The position numbers and the translations under genes were made by a program. Shown piece after piece: positions 43,765 to 55,199 of a stretch of 64,000 bases of DNA (position 1 is the stretch's first letter; each line of letters begins with the position of its first letter). Source of the stretch: Simmondsia chinensis (lineage: Eukaryota > Streptophyta > Magnoliopsida > Caryophyllales > Simmondsiaceae); NCBI GenBank assembly GCA_018398585.1, contig JAGTTD010000018.1, positions 1,433,501 to 1,497,500 on the forward strand, written 5' to 3'. The notes beneath the pieces are model-generated. The model did not search any database. It saw nothing but the letters and a program-made list of their open reading frames with translations, and was not told the origin of the DNA.

Positions 43765-45369
43765 TCAAATACAAAGACCCACCAAATTCGAGCAATGCTC
43801 GAATTTGCTCCCTGGTAGAACCGTAGTGAACATATCAGCTGGATTGTCCTTAGTCCCAATCTTTTTCAACTCCACTTTCCACTCACCAATCAGATCTCTG
43901 ATAAAGTGATGCTTCACATCTATATGCTTTGTTCTGTCATGATGCGACATCTGATCTTTCGCTAAGTGAATGGCGGACTGACTATCACAATCGACATTAA
44001 CTGTGCCCTGCTCAACGCTGATCTCACCAATCAAACCTCTCAACCAGACGGCTTCTTTGAATGCTTTTGTGACTGCCATATACTCGGCCTCGGTAGTAGA
44101 CTGTGCTATAATAGGCTGTAAACGCGCTCCCCAACTGATAGTTGTGTCACCTAAACAAAACACATACCCTGATGTGGACTTCCTCTAATCGAGGTCTCCA
44201 CCATAATCAGAATCTACATACCCAACCAAACAACACTTACTTTTCCCATATTCCAAACACAAATCAGAAGTTCCACGAAGATACATGAGAATCCACTTCA
44301 CAGCGTGCCAATGCTCTTGACCAAGATTCTCCATGTACCTACTAACTCTGCTCACTGCAAAAGCAATATCTGGACGCGTACAAACCATTGCATATATAAT
44401 ACTGCCCACTGCACTAGAATAGGGAATCTAAGACATGTACCTGACATCCTCCTCAGTCTGAGGCGAATCTAATACTGAGAGTCTAAAGTGAGCTGCTAAA
44501 GGCGTGCTAACTAGATTAGCATCCTTCATATGAAACCTGTCTAACACCTTCTCAATATACTTCTCCTGAGACAAGTATAATTTTTTGGCTTTTCGGTCTC
44601 TACGAATTTTCATGCCTAAGATCTTCTTAGCTGCTCCAAGATCTTTCATCTCAAACTCACTCTTCAACATAGATTTCAAGTCATCAACATCCTTCGTGTC
44701 TCATGCTGCAATCAACATATTATCAATGTACAAAAGCAAATAAACAAAGCCTGAATCAGTCTTTCTGAAGTATGCACAACTGTCGTACTTACTTCTGATG
44801 TACCCATGGCCTGTCATGAACTGATCAAATCTCCTATACCATCGCCTAGGAGACTGCTTCAAACCATATAAAGACCTCTTAAGCAAACATATATGATCTT
44901 CCTTTCCTTCTACAACGAAGCCTTCGTGCCGATGCATAAAGATACTCTCTTCTAATTCACCATGCAAAAATGCAGTCTTTACATCTAACTGCTCAAGCTC
45001 TAAGTCATGCATGGCAACCAAAGACAAAAGTACACGAATCAAAGAATGTCTAACTACAGGTGAAAATATGTCATGAAAATCAACACCCTGTACTTGACAG
45101 TAGACTTTAGCTACCAAACGTTTGTATCTTGCATCTTCAACTCAAGGAACGCCCTCTTTTCTTTTGAAGACCCATTTGCAACCAATCAGTCTTTTCCCTG
45201 TTTGAGGTTTCAACAGTTCCCATGTCTGGTTTTTATGAAGAGACTGCATCTCTTCATTCATAGCAACGAGCCACTTCTCAGCATCTGATCTCGATGCAAA
45301 CTCTGAATACGAAGTCGGCTCACTGATCGGTCGCCTCGGTGTACCACTAGCTATAGTATTATTCTCCAC
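43765..45369 (-). pseudogene. Copia E reverse transcriptase and RNase H
   Basis: RT: NEEMQSLHKNQTWELL, GCKWVFKRKEGVP then a stop, LEQLDVKTAFLHGELEESIF, SLYGLKQSPRRWYRRFDQFM, and the catalytic box YLLLYIDNMLIAA, where the second Asp of YxDD is Asn (about 44720). Further stops lie at about 44701, 44428, 44186 and between segments. RNase [67 protein letters not shown]. Both the active-site change and the stops make it inactive. Confidence 0.87.
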
Positions 45370-46693
45370 CTGCTGACCTGTTTTTGCATTATCAATAACA
45401 ACATCAGAAACCCGTACCTGAGGTTCTGGAATACTCTCTAGCTAAACGACCTGCTAAACTGACTATATCTATGTAACATCCAGTGTCTCAACCTGAACTG
45501 AATCACTATCAATGGAGGGTGTGTGAGGCGGATGAAGTAGAACAGACTCATCAAAGGTAACATCTCTACTGGTCAGAAACTTCCGAGCACTTGGATCCCA
45601 CAATCTGTATCCCTTCACACCTGACGAATAACCAAGAAAGATGCATTTCTTGGCCCTGGGCTCCAACTTTCCATCATTAACATAAGAATATGCAGGACAA
45701 CCAAATGCTTTAATCTAGGAATAATCAGAAGTAGAACCAGACCATACCTCTTCAGGTGTCTTTATTTGTAATGAAGAATGCGGTGTCTTGTTCACAAGAT
45801 AGCAAGCCATGCTAATTGCTTCTGCCCACCATTCTCTTTTCAAACCTGCATTTGAAAGCATACATCGAGCCTTCTCAAGTAACGTCCTGTTCAATCTTTC
45901 AGCCACTCCATTTTGTTGAGGTCGACCTGTACACGTCCTGTGTCTGACTATACTCTGATCTTTACAAAATCGAGTGAAGTCACCTTCAACAAACTCGAGA
46001 TCATTATCAGTCCTCAACCTCTTTATCGGCTTTCCTGTCTGTTTTTCAAGCAGAATCTTCCACTTCTTGAAAATATCATATACTTCAATTTTCTGCTTCA
46101 GAAAATAGACCTAAACTTTACATGAATAGTCATCAATAAACGTTAGAAGATACCTGGACCCATCTTTAGAAGCCACTCTGGAAGGTCCCCACAAATCAGA
46201 ATGTATATAATCTAATGGTCCCTTTGTCTGATGCGCTGCTGACTTGAAGCTGACTCTTTTCTGCTTCCCATACACACAGTGCTCACAGAATTCCATCAGT
46301 CCTGTTGACTGACCACAAAGCAGTCCCCTTTTACTCAACTCAGACAACGCCTTATCACCAATGTGACCCATTCTTATGTGCCACAGCCTTGTGATCTCTG
46401 CATCTGTCATAGTAGATGTGGAAACAGCAACTGAACCTATCACGGTAGTAGCTGTAAGCTCATACAAAGTACCAACCCTATTCCCTTTCATCACAATTAA
46501 AGCACCCTTACTGAAACTCCACCTTAGCAGTGTACTTGTACCCACTAGACTCAAGGGTACCTAGAGAAATCAAGTTCTTCTTTAACTTTGGGACGTGACG
46601 TACATCACTCAAAGTTCTAATAGTCCCATCAAACATTCTCACACGAATTGTCCCAATCCCCACTACCTTACAAGCAGCATCGTTACCCATCAA
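45370..46693 (-). pseudogene. Copia E protease end and integrase
   Basis: Minus-strand frames give [85 protein letters not shown] then a stop at about 46113. After the break come RTDNDLEF (Gly of the usual DNG replaced by Asp), RPQQNGVAERLNRTLLEKAR and CIFLGYSSGVKGYRLWDP. The DDE positions HSD, RTD and E remain readable, but the frame is broken at about 46110, 45715 and 45467. Confidence 0.85.
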
Positions 46694-47665
46694 GACAACT
46701 CCACCCTATATAGACTTATACGTGAAAAACAAGTCTCTATTTGGACTAACGTGATATGAACAACCCGAATCCATGACCCACTTATCCATGGGACTGGACT
46801 GAGAATCAGCAATTAAAAGAAACTCCCCTTCAGTATCATCCTCTACAACACTAGCCTCAGCGGACTTATCTTTGCCATGGTCACCCCTGTTACCTTCTTT
46901 CAATTTATTCTTATATTTGTAATAGTCTTTCTTTGTGTGCCATTTCTTGTGACAGTTATGGCACGACAGGTTCTTATGTCTAGATTTAGACCTAGACTTT
47001 TTCCCATCATTGGATCCCCTATGTTCTGATCTACCTCTCACATGCAAACCACTACCTGAGTCATTCACCGAGTCAAATAACTCCCTATCTACCCGTTCTT
47101 TACTCACAATGTTTCTTTTCACCTCATCAACAGTAATGGTCGGCGTACCCCCATATATCATGCTTTCTACGGAGCCCTTCTACGAATTAGAGAGTGAACA
47201 CAGTAACAACATAGCTTGATCCTCGTCTTTAGGGACATCATCCAATTCCTTTAATTCTTGTATAATAGAGGTAAACTCGCTGAGATGGTTTTTAAGAGAT
47301 GTACCTTATGTCATACGGAAAGTGATTAACTGACGCTTCACTGCGAGTTTGTTGGAGACTTACTTGTGGCAAAACATGTCTAGTAATTTCTCCCATAACT
47401 TCTTTGTGGTTTTCATCTCCAAGATCTCTGACAGAACATCATCAGCTAAACACATCTGTATTTCCGTGAGAGCCTTATCATCTAACTTTTCCCACTGTGC
47501 CTCGGTCATAGTCTCGGGTTTCTTCTCTTTTTCCCTCTAGTGCTTTCTTCAAGCCATTCTGAGTCAAGTGTCCTTTCACACAGACTTGCCATAAGCTACA
47601 GCTTCCTTGACCATTGAACTTCTCTACCTCGGTCTTAATACGTGATTCCATTGTACCAATTCGAA
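46690..47665 (-). pseudogene. Copia E gag and protease start
   Basis: On the minus strand gag starts MESRIKTEVEKFNGQGS at about 47651, with frameshifts near 47530 and 47160-47340. The zinc knuckle CHNCHKKWHTKKDYY has Tyr in place of the last Cys and Trp in place of the usual Gly. A basic region (GKKSRSKSRHKN) precedes it. The protease box WVMDSGCSYHVSP follows, then a stop at about 46707. Confidence 0.83.
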
Positions 47666-47687
47666 TAACCAGGCTCTGATACCAATT

Positions 47688-48141
47688 TGTGTGAAAATAA
47701 ACAATATCCCGGTATGCAATACGAATCAAATACTACGACAATACGAAAGTAAACGGACTAAAAGAGAAACGAAACAAACGACACAATGATTTATGTGGAA
47801 ACTCCTTTTACAATCGAAAGGGGAGAAAACCACAGGCGAAGATTGAAGCTTTTATTATTGAATCGAAAAGAAGAATTACAATCACTGATTTTCTCTCTCT
47901 CTCTCTCTATTTTATTGGCGGCGCCCGCTTGGGGAAAAGCTCACATATGAATTTGGATTGATTTGACATAAACCCTACGTCCATATTTATAGCCGCGTGG
48001 GAAATGCGGTTCCCGATCGATTGGGGGGTCCCGATCCGCTCACTGCTGTCGTCCTTCTTTTACGTAACTTTCCCGATCGATCGGGCTCCTCACGGCGTCC
48101 CAACTAAAATACCAAGTATACTTTGAGACATTTTCCTAACA
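47688..48141 (-). repeat. 5' LTR of Copia E
   Basis: 454 bp, same ends as the 3' LTR. One of the GATCGATCGG words is changed (CCCGATCGATTGGGG), and a CT-run is at 47895-47908. Confidence 0.88.
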
Positions 48142-48266
48142 GAATCTTTCATCGAGTAAATATTTCTTGTATAAATATTTGAATAATTATACGATTATCT
48201 ACTTTAATAGTACTGGTTATAAATCTCGAATCGAAACAGGCAACAATCAACACAATGGACATAGCC

Positions 48267-49577
48267 CAATGACGGATTTACATTGCGCGAAACATAGCAC
48301 ATGGACCCTGCAGCTTTACTGCACGATCTCTAAAGTATGTATGTGTTGGTATAGATAGTTTAGTTTTGAAATATATTATTAAAGAGGTGAAGCCACAACA
48401 TGTCTGAAAGTTGGGCTTCCGATATGTTAACTAATTATATTTTTAATTGTATTAATTTAGGCTTCATTTGTTTAGGGAAAAAACAACATTCGAGGAAGTA
48501 GTTTTTCCTCTTTCCGTTGTTTGGCGCAATTGGTGATGGAAAACGTTTTCCCAAAGGAAAATCTTTTTCCTTTAAATGGGGGAAAATGACTTCCCTTTTA
48601 AAAGAGGGGAAGTCATCATTCTGAGTGATTTAGAAACATGATTCCGACAATATATAAGTACTCTCTTTAGATTTTTCCTAAAAAATGCTAACACGGCATC
48701 TGATTTCGGCCATATTTAGGTAGTTTTTACATCAATATACGAGGAATCTTTTATCGTAATTTGCTAAAAATATTGAAATGACTTGTAAATATTATCGTAA
48801 TTATGTATTATATTAGCACTTTTATATTTGGTCAGATTCTTATAAAAATTCATCAAATTTTGATATATGGTACCCGAGTGATAAAATATTCAACTTCAGA
48901 ATACGTCATTATATACATTCAAATGTCATGATATGTAGTAAATGCTCAAACCTCAGGGTATCTTAGTAATAATTCTACAACCACATAGAGTCTAAATAAT
49001 TTTAAATATATTGTATTGCTACTTATATTGTCCTATAACTGGGTATAAGATGATTAGTAAAAGATGATTTCTTTAAAACAGGCGAGGAATATCGAAATGT
49101 GAAAACATGTTTTCCGTTGAAACAAACAACGGAAAACCTTAACGGGAATAGCATTTTCCATGGAAAACCTTTTCCAAAGGAAAACGTTTTCCGTAAGAAA
49201 AGCACTTCCGTTGACACAAACGGAGCTTAATCTTTATATAATTTACATTATATTAACTAATTCTATAGTGAAATTAGATTTAAGTTGATGATATAATTTA
49301 TAACAGCCTGGTTATGTTAGAATTTGACACTATAAAACCTACTATGATCTGACAATTTAAAAATATAATGTTAATTTAACTTCAACTTTATTTTAAAACT
49401 AAATTGACACAATGTAAAATACAAAGCATGAAACTTTTTTTGATCAGACAAAGCATGAAATTGATACAATTAAAATATAATAATTTTATTGATATAGTGG
49501 TCTAAATATAAGGATTAATAACAAAAGTTATATATTCATATGGATCCTGTATCCTTAAAACCCTGGATCCGCCATTG
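48267..49577. repeat. Possible hAT-like element ends around a foldback element
   Basis: CAATGACGGATTTA at 48267 and GGATCCGCCATTG ending at 49577 are inverted CAGTGGCGGAT-type termini, the kind seen at 42032-42676. No matching 8-bp duplication was found, so they may be ends of two different remnants. A foldback element (48468-49227) lies between. Confidence 0.35.
48468..49227. mobile_element. Foldback element, GGCTTCATTTGTTT family
   Basis: Outer ends GGCTTCATTTGTTTAGGG (48468) and CACAAACGGAGCTT (about 49216) are inverted to each other. Arms are rich in GGAAAACGTTTTCC and AAGTCATTTTCC words. The inner part (48650-48990) has ATATAC, GGTACC and TAGTAAATGCTCAAA words matching the inner inverted repeat of 20396-21405. 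Same family, shorter copy. Confidence 0.65.
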
Positions 49578-49617
49578 TAATTCATCGACTTTCTTTATAA
49601 AACAATTGATTAATACA

Positions 49618-49715
49618 ACAACAGCAATCAAAACACAAAAGCAACCTAGTGCCTCAAAGGTCTGGAAGGATAAGATGCATGCAGTAATACTCTAAAAGGG
49701 TGCTAAAAGAACCCC
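49618..49715 (-). repeat. Decayed SINE body
   Basis: Reversed landmarks of the SINE body are present on plus: TACAACAACAGCAATC (tail), CCTAGTGCCTCAA, GGTCTGGAAGGATAAGATGC, ATGCAG. Short and diverged. Confidence 0.5.
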
Positions 49716-50158
49716 ATCGCCAAATGACAACAAGCATGTCTAAAGCAATGCACTACTCAAGTCAAATGAAGCAACAACAAAAATAAACATTCAAGCCTAA
49801 GGGGAAATGTCTAATATAAACAGTTGGATCTGCTATATGTATTTTTAGCCCACAGTTACTTAAGATTATCTCGTCAGTGAGGTTTAAGTATAAATATTTA
49901 AGTAAACTTAAGACTTATGCTTAAATTTTCAAATAATAATTAATCTAAAAGTAACCCAAGTATATGTCATTATACTAAAAAATGACCTAAGTCTAGTTTT
50001 TAACCAAAAAATAACTCAACTCTAACTTTTCTACCAAAAAATAACTAAACTCTAAAATTAATTTAAAAATAACCCAACTTTTAGAATTTGATTTAAAAAA
50101 TACTAAATTGTGATGCTCCGACTGCAAATTTTTCTTCTACATATTTTTGGTTTGACTT
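49716..50158. other. AT-rich spacer, nothing recognised
   Basis: Contains several AAAAATAACYCAAC-type short repeats (49980-50080) but no gene or bounded element. Confidence 0.4.
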
Positions 50159-50166
50159 GTTCTCTG

Positions 50167-50642
50167 TAGGGCTACAAATGAGCCAAGTCGGCTGTCGAGC
50201 TAGTTTGACTAGGCTTGTTAAGGGCTCTGCTAGGGTTCGTCTAAGTCGACTTGAGAGCCTGCTCGGCTCATTTATGGGTTCATGCATCGGCTCGATTATT
50301 GGCTCGCATGTCTACATTGCGGAATTGAGTTACACATATTTGTTTTTTTTTCCAATTTTCATACATGATTTATTTTACTTCAAGTATCAATAATCATAAA
50401 TGAGTTTAACAAGCCTAATAAATGAGCTTAAAGAGCCTGATAAATGTGCGCAATGAGCCAGCCAAACTCAACTAGCCAACTCACACAAATAATCAAGCCT
50501 AAATAATACCAATATCGTGCCGGTCTCATTTAGTAAATGAGCTGAGACGAGGACAGATATGCGGATCGATTAGATAAATGATACCAATATTGAGCTGGTC
50601 TCATTTAGTTAACGTGCTCGGCTCGGCTCATTTGCAGCCCTA
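50167..50642. mobile_element. hAT-like non-autonomous element, GAGCC family
   Basis: A 476-bp element, starting TAGGGCTACAAATGAGCC and ending GGCTCATTTGCAGCCCTA. GTTCTCTG (50159-50166) and GTTCTCTA (50643-50650) form an 8-bp duplication with one mismatch. Same family as 10067-10469. Confidence 0.78.
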
Positions 50643-50815
50643 GTTCTCTAGTTGTATTCCTCGGTTGCTTTGCTTGTTCTTTGCCTCGGGATGTTGACTT
50701 TTTGTGGGGTTGTATTTATTTTTAATTGGGATAGGTGACAAAAGAAATCAATCTAAACAAAAAATGCATAGAAAAAAATATATTGTCGGAGCGTCACACC
50801 ACATGTAGGGGTGTA

Positions 50816-51288
50816 AACGAAAAGAGCGTTCGATAAACTACTCGTGTTCGAAATCGATTAGGGCTCGTTCGTGTTCATTAGGAGAGCTCGATAGCTTAAC
50901 GAGCCGAGTTCGAACAAGGGGTGCTCGGCTCGCTAATGTTCACGAACAGTTTGATAAGGGCTCAATAATAGCTCGTTAAGAGGCTTGATATGAGCTCGCT
51001 AAGGGCTCGCTATAAGCTCCATAATAATTGGTATTGGTTCAAAAATAGTTTGATAATGGCTCGATAATAACTTAAAAAGCTCAGCTCGTTAATGAGCTTG
51101 ACTCAATTGCAAGTTTGGTTGGATTTTAAACTCGATTGGACTCGATAATGACCTCGGCTTGACTCGATAACAAGCTTAGCCGAGTCGAGCATCGAACGCA
51201 CTACATTCTTATAGAGCCGAGTTCGAACAAGGGTTAGAAGTGCTCAATAAGAGCTCGGCTCTGCTCGGCTCGGCTCGTTTGCACCCCT
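50816..51288. mobile_element. hAT-like non-autonomous element, GCTCGATAA subfamily
   Basis: Starts TAGGGGTGTAAACGA and ends CTCGTTTGCACCCCT. Flanking ACCACATG and GCCACACG are a diverged 8-bp duplication. The interior is rich in GCTCG and GATAA words, closer to the remnant at 4320-4790 than to 10067-10469. Confidence 0.68.
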
Positions 51289-51539
51289 GCCACACGCCAT
51301 ACTTAACCATCAATTCATTACTTTTTTTAATTAATTTTAAAGTTTGGTCATTTTTGGTACAAAAGCTAGACTTATGTTATTTTTTTTGTGAAAAAGTTTT
51401 CTGCTATTCTTCATTTGAATTTTTCTCTTTTACTTTATCTAATTTTTCTATAAATAGACATTAGCTTGTATTAAAATATTCAACCAATAAAATCAAATGT
51501 TACTCTAATTTCAATTTCTTTTTTTATTTTAGATCGTAA

Positions 51540-51699
51540 CAAATCGGGTTCCTCGTCCCCTCTCTCTCTCTCTCTCTCTCTCTCCAGTAGGGGATACATA
51601 ACAAGAGGGCGGGGCGATAATATCTTTATACATTTGCAGAGCAACTCAGAACAAAAATTTCCAGGGTTTCTTCTCCTTCGTTTCCGAATTCTGGCGCTG
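51540..51699 (+). promoter_or_regulatory. 5'-leader exon of an unidentified gene, copy 1
   Basis: A CT repeat (about 51557-51584) is followed by CCAGTAG, GCAGAGCAACTCAGAACAAA, AGGGTTTCTTCTCCTTCG and GCGCTG, then the splice donor GTATATTCC. The same block and the first ~65 bp of the following intron recur at 54726-54841. No ATG-initiated coding sequence follows before a SINE and Copia D, so this copy looks orphaned. Confidence 0.55.
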
Positions 51700-51887
51700 G
51701 TATATTCCTCTTTCTTCTTCTATTTTCTCTGGTTTTAATCGATGCTCTATATTTGCAAACAATTATACAACTTTTCTGTAAATTAATAATTTTTTAATTT
51801 TATGATAACTTTATAAATTACAGTAAACATTTCATTTAGTTTAGTTATTTTCTTTTAGAGAATCAATAATTTTATGAAGAGTCTAAC

Positions 51888-52025
51888 AGGATGGATGACC
51901 TTCTTGAAAGTCCTCACTCTTAAATTGGGGGCACTCGAAAATAGCCTCTCTTCATGAGTAATACCCTTATGGAAAAAGGCTGCGTACATCCACCTCCCAG
52001 ACCCTACTTAGGTGGGAGCCCTTGG
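51888..52025 (+). mobile_element. 5S-derived SINE, left part, split by Copia D
   Basis: Starts within the end of the 5S head (AGGATGGATGACC, GAAAGTCCTCACTC) and continues through the body TTGGGGGCACTCG, ATAGCCTCTCTTCATG, AAAAAGGCTGCGTACATCC, CAGACCCTACTTAGGTGGG and AGCCCTTGG. It resumes at 54127 with GGCACTGAGTATATTG and a TGTA repeat tail (to about 54160). Copia D is inserted between with TSD CTTGG. Confidence 0.82.
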
Positions 52026-52067
52026 TATTAGGGATAATATCAGGATTGATATTATGCTGATTATATG

Positions 52068-53979
52068 CAGCATTTAACACATTCACCCGCCAGTCGTCTC
52101 GTGATCTTTCCTTTGAACAACTCAAGACTACCCTATTAGATGAAGAAGCTGCACTCTCTCGCATCCACGCTCGCTCTTCTACAGATCATAGTCATGCCCT
52201 AGCCGCTACTAGTGCGCCGTTGGATTCCTCAGGTTCTAGTCGGGGTCGCGGAGGGCGTGGTCGTAAGAATCTTGGACGTAACAACCACCATCTCAATGGG
52301 AATTTTGGGAACTGTGGACATCACGGTCAACCGTCTCACCAGTCTCCGGGTACAGGTATGGCTCCCACTGGTGCTCTTCCTCCGTATCCACAGAACTGGG
52401 GTCGCTCCGCAGGTACGCATACTCATTCCCCTCACGATGGTATACTCGGTGCTGGTCCTTTAGTTTGTCAGATTTTTCATCAAGCGGGTCATGTTGCTTC
52501 TCTCTGCCCTCACCGTTACGTTAACTCGGACCTCTCCCAATCCCTCTTGGCCATGTCTATCGCTGACCATGTTGATCCTACATGGTACCCTGACTCCAGG
52601 GCGTCTAATCACATGACTTCCAACTCAGGTATTTTAAATAAACAATGTTTATCATGGTTCAAAATCTATACAAGTTGGCAATGGGTCTCTACTACCGGTC
52701 ACTCATGTTGGGTCTTCGAATATTCATGCTTGCGCTTGCTGTCACTACCAAGTGGTCCATTCGCCAACTGGACGTTAAAAACGCATTCTTGCATGGTTTT
52801 CTAAACGAAGAGGTATACATGCGTTAGTCTCCTGGTTTTGTCCACCCAAAATTTCCTACACATGTATGCCGCCTGTGTAAGGCCTTGTATGGCCTCAAAC
52901 AGGCACCTCGAGCTTGGTTTCATAGGTTTAGCACGTTCCTTTACAGTTTGGGCTTCTATTGTAGTAAGGTTGATCCCTCTCTTTTCATACATCGCTCACC
53001 CAGAAGCTTCGTATGCCTTTTGTTGTATGTAGATGACATCATCCTTACTGGCTCTGACTCCAACTTGCTCAGATGCCTCACCGCCTCCCTTTCTACTCAG
53101 TTTGCTTTGAAAGATCTTGGCCCACTTCACTACTTTCTTGGCATTGAGACCAAACTAACTAGATATGGCCTTTTCCTCTCCCAACATAAGTACACCCTTG
53201 ATCTTCTAAGCAAGCATGACATGCTTGAGGCTAAACCTGTACAAACCCCCTTACCAGCTCGGGCACAACCATCTGTGGCTGATGGGTCTCGCCTACCTGA
53301 CTCGACCGAGTTTCGTAGTGCGGTGGGTGCGCTCCAGTACCTCACCATGACCCGTCCGGATATTGCGTACGCGGTTAACCTTGTATCTTAGTTCATGCAT
53401 GCTCCCACTACCTCCCACTGGCAAATGTTTAAACGCATCCTACAATACCTTAAGCTTACGCCTGATCACGGCCTCACTATAGCTCCAGGTTCCTGCACAT
53501 CTGTCACCGCATATGCGGATGCTGACTAGGGTGGTTGTCCCGACACTCGTCGCTCCACAACAGGGTTTGCCCTTTTCCTTGGTCCCAACCTTATTTCATG
53601 GTGCGCAAAGAAGCAACCTACAGTCGCAAAGTCGTCCACGGAGTCTGAATATCGAGCCGTGGCCAAGGTTGTTGCTGAGTGTGATTGGATCCGATATCTC
53701 ATGTGTGATTTAGGTCTCTGCCACTCTGGGCCGATAGTTGTGTACTTTGATAATGTCTCTGCTACATACATGGCTGCCAATCCTATCTCCAATGATTGCA
53801 GCAAGCACGTGAATGTTGATTTTCACTACGTTCGTGAGAAGGTTGTTAAGGGTGATATCCAGGTTCGTTACACGCCTACCACCAAACAGGTTGATGGCAT
53901 ATTCACCAAAGGGTTGGCTACTGATCGCTTCCGCTACCATAAAGCCAATCTGCACGTTGGTCCCCCTCGCACAGATTGA
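52068..53979 (+). pseudogene. Copia D gag-pol remnant
   Basis: The gag end (SRDLSFEQLKTTLLDEEAAL, a Gly/Arg stretch) is followed by a knuckle CQIFHQAGHVASLC (first Cys pair altered to CX2F) and WYPDSRASNHM (protease Gly changed to Arg). After the internal deletion, RT reads [20 protein letters not shown] then a stop at 52825-52827, [29 protein letters not shown] and ALQYLTMTRPDIAYAVNLVS then a stop at 53389-53391. RNase H has a stop after AYADAD (53527-53529), then [13 protein letters not shown] and [13 protein letters not shown]. Non-functional. Confidence 0.86.
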
Positions 53980-53986
53980 GGGGGCG

Positions 53987-54121
53987 TATTAGGGATAATA
54001 TCAGGATTGATATTATGCTGATTATATGTTGAGAATATTCTATAATTATTCATATTCTTTATATTATAAATATATGCCTCAGCAACCCTATTGGCTATGC
54101 TCACTAACTCTCATTCTCACA
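53987..54121 (+). repeat. 3' LTR of Copia D
   Basis: 135 bp with TA...CA ends, preceded by the polypurine tract TTGAGGGGGCG. Confidence 0.83.
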
Positions 54122-54164
54122 CTTGGGGCACTGAGTATATTGTATGTATGTATGTATGCGTAAA

Positions 54165-54660
54165 ATAAAAAGATTATTAAAATATAAATTATTTATATAA
54201 AGTAATTTTAATACATAAATTTATTTGATAATTTATTATTTAGATACTTATTAAATTTTTATTAAAAATATTAAAATAATTTATATATATTATTGTTAAA
54301 ATTTTTTAAGTTATAAGTTTGGAAAATAATGTCAAATGAAATTCTAAACAAAAATTTTAAAATATTAAAATTAAAATTACGTAAAATAACCCTAAAGTTG
54401 AGAAAAATAACTCAACATACTTACTTTTAAAATTAAATTATTAAAAATTTTATTAAAAAAAATAAGGGCGTAACTCTCTATACTTTTATTTTTAGAATTA
54501 AACTTATATAAAATGGCACTACAAAAAAGAGAAGATAACTACTCATGTTGTCAATTTTTAAAATTTAAATTAATTTATGTTATATAAAAATTAACTTATA
54601 ATAAAATAAAATCACCACTTAATGTGAATAATGCGGTGACCGTTGAACATAATAATTTGT
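54165..54660. other. AT-rich upstream region, nothing recognised
   Basis: Very AT-rich DNA between the SINE tail and the promoter of the leader exon. No element ends were recognised. Confidence 0.4.
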
Positions 54661-54673
54661 CTTCCCAAGCGGG

Positions 54674-54686
54674 CACTATAAAATAA
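54674..54686 (+). promoter_or_regulatory. Likely TATA box
   Basis: CACTATAAAATAAG lies about 50 bp upstream of the CT-rich start of the leader exon copy 2, at a normal plant TATA distance. The first copy (51540-51699) lacks this upstream sequence. Confidence 0.5.
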
Positions 54687-54725
54687 GTGGTGGGCATGCT
54701 CACTTCTTGTGATCCCAACCCCCCC

Positions 54726-54841
54726 CTCTCTCTCTCTCCCTCTCTCTCTCTCTCTCCAGTAGCATCGTTATACACTTGCAGAGCAACTCGGAACAAAATT
54801 TTTTAGGGTTTCTTCTCTTTCGTTTTCGATTTCTCGCGCTG
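54726..54841 (+). promoter_or_regulatory. 5'-leader exon of an unidentified gene, copy 2
   Basis: A CT repeat, CCAGTAGCATCG, GCAGAGCAACTCGGAACAAA, AGGGTTTCTTCTC and TCTCGCGCTG are followed by donor GTATATTCC and an intron (54842 on). The intron contains an internal duplication: TTTTGTGTTGCTTTTGCTTC words at about 54965 and 55137. No coding exon was found before the Mutator-like region starts at about 55600, so the gene may be broken by it or resume beyond the window. Confidence 0.55.
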
Positions 54842-55199
54842 GTATATTCCTCTTTCTTCTTCTATTTTCTCTGGTTTTAATTGATGCTCTATATTTGTTA
54901 GAATAACCGCCGTTGTTGCAAGCATGAATGTTACTTTTGATGTTGATTTTTGGTGAACGATTTTGGTTTTTGTGTTGCTTTTGCTTCATGTTTTCGATTA
55001 TTTTGCATATTTCTGCTATCTTCTGTCTTTGTTTCTGTATGTTCTTGTTCGGAATCGCCATTGTTGCATATATTTATCAGCGGTTATTGATGGTAAATGA
55101 TACTTTCGATGTTAGTTTTTGAGTGAGCATTGTGGATTTTGTGTTGCTTTTGCTTCATGCTTTGATTATTTTGTTTATTGCTGATTTCTTTGTTTTTTT

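Larger units (their letters stand above)
43219..48141 (-). mobile_element. Ty1-copia element E, complete structure, coding region dead
   Basis: A 4.9-kb element on the minus strand. LTRs are 43219-43677 (3') and 47688-48141 (5'), 459 and 454 bp, TGTTAG...CACA on the minus strand. GAATC at 43214-43218 and 48142-48146 is the target duplication. The primer site TGGTATCAGAGC lies just inside the 5' LTR (minus strand, 47674-47685). Coding order gag, protease, integrase, RT, RNase H is Copia. At least six in-frame stops are present. It is a different lineage from A, B, C and D, closer to Tnt1/Tork types by its motifs. Confidence 0.93.
52026..54121 (+). mobile_element. Ty1-copia element D, internally deleted, inside a SINE
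   Basis: A 2.1-kb element with the perfect 5-bp duplication CTTGG at 52021-52025 and 54122-54126. The 3' LTR (53987-54121, 135 bp) runs TATTAGGGATAATATC...CATTCTCACA. The 5' LTR keeps only its first ~42 bp and is joined directly to the end of gag. A second deletion joins the protease region to the middle of reverse transcriptase near 52720. Both LTRs start TA, not TG. Same lineage as Copia A. Confidence 0.9.
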
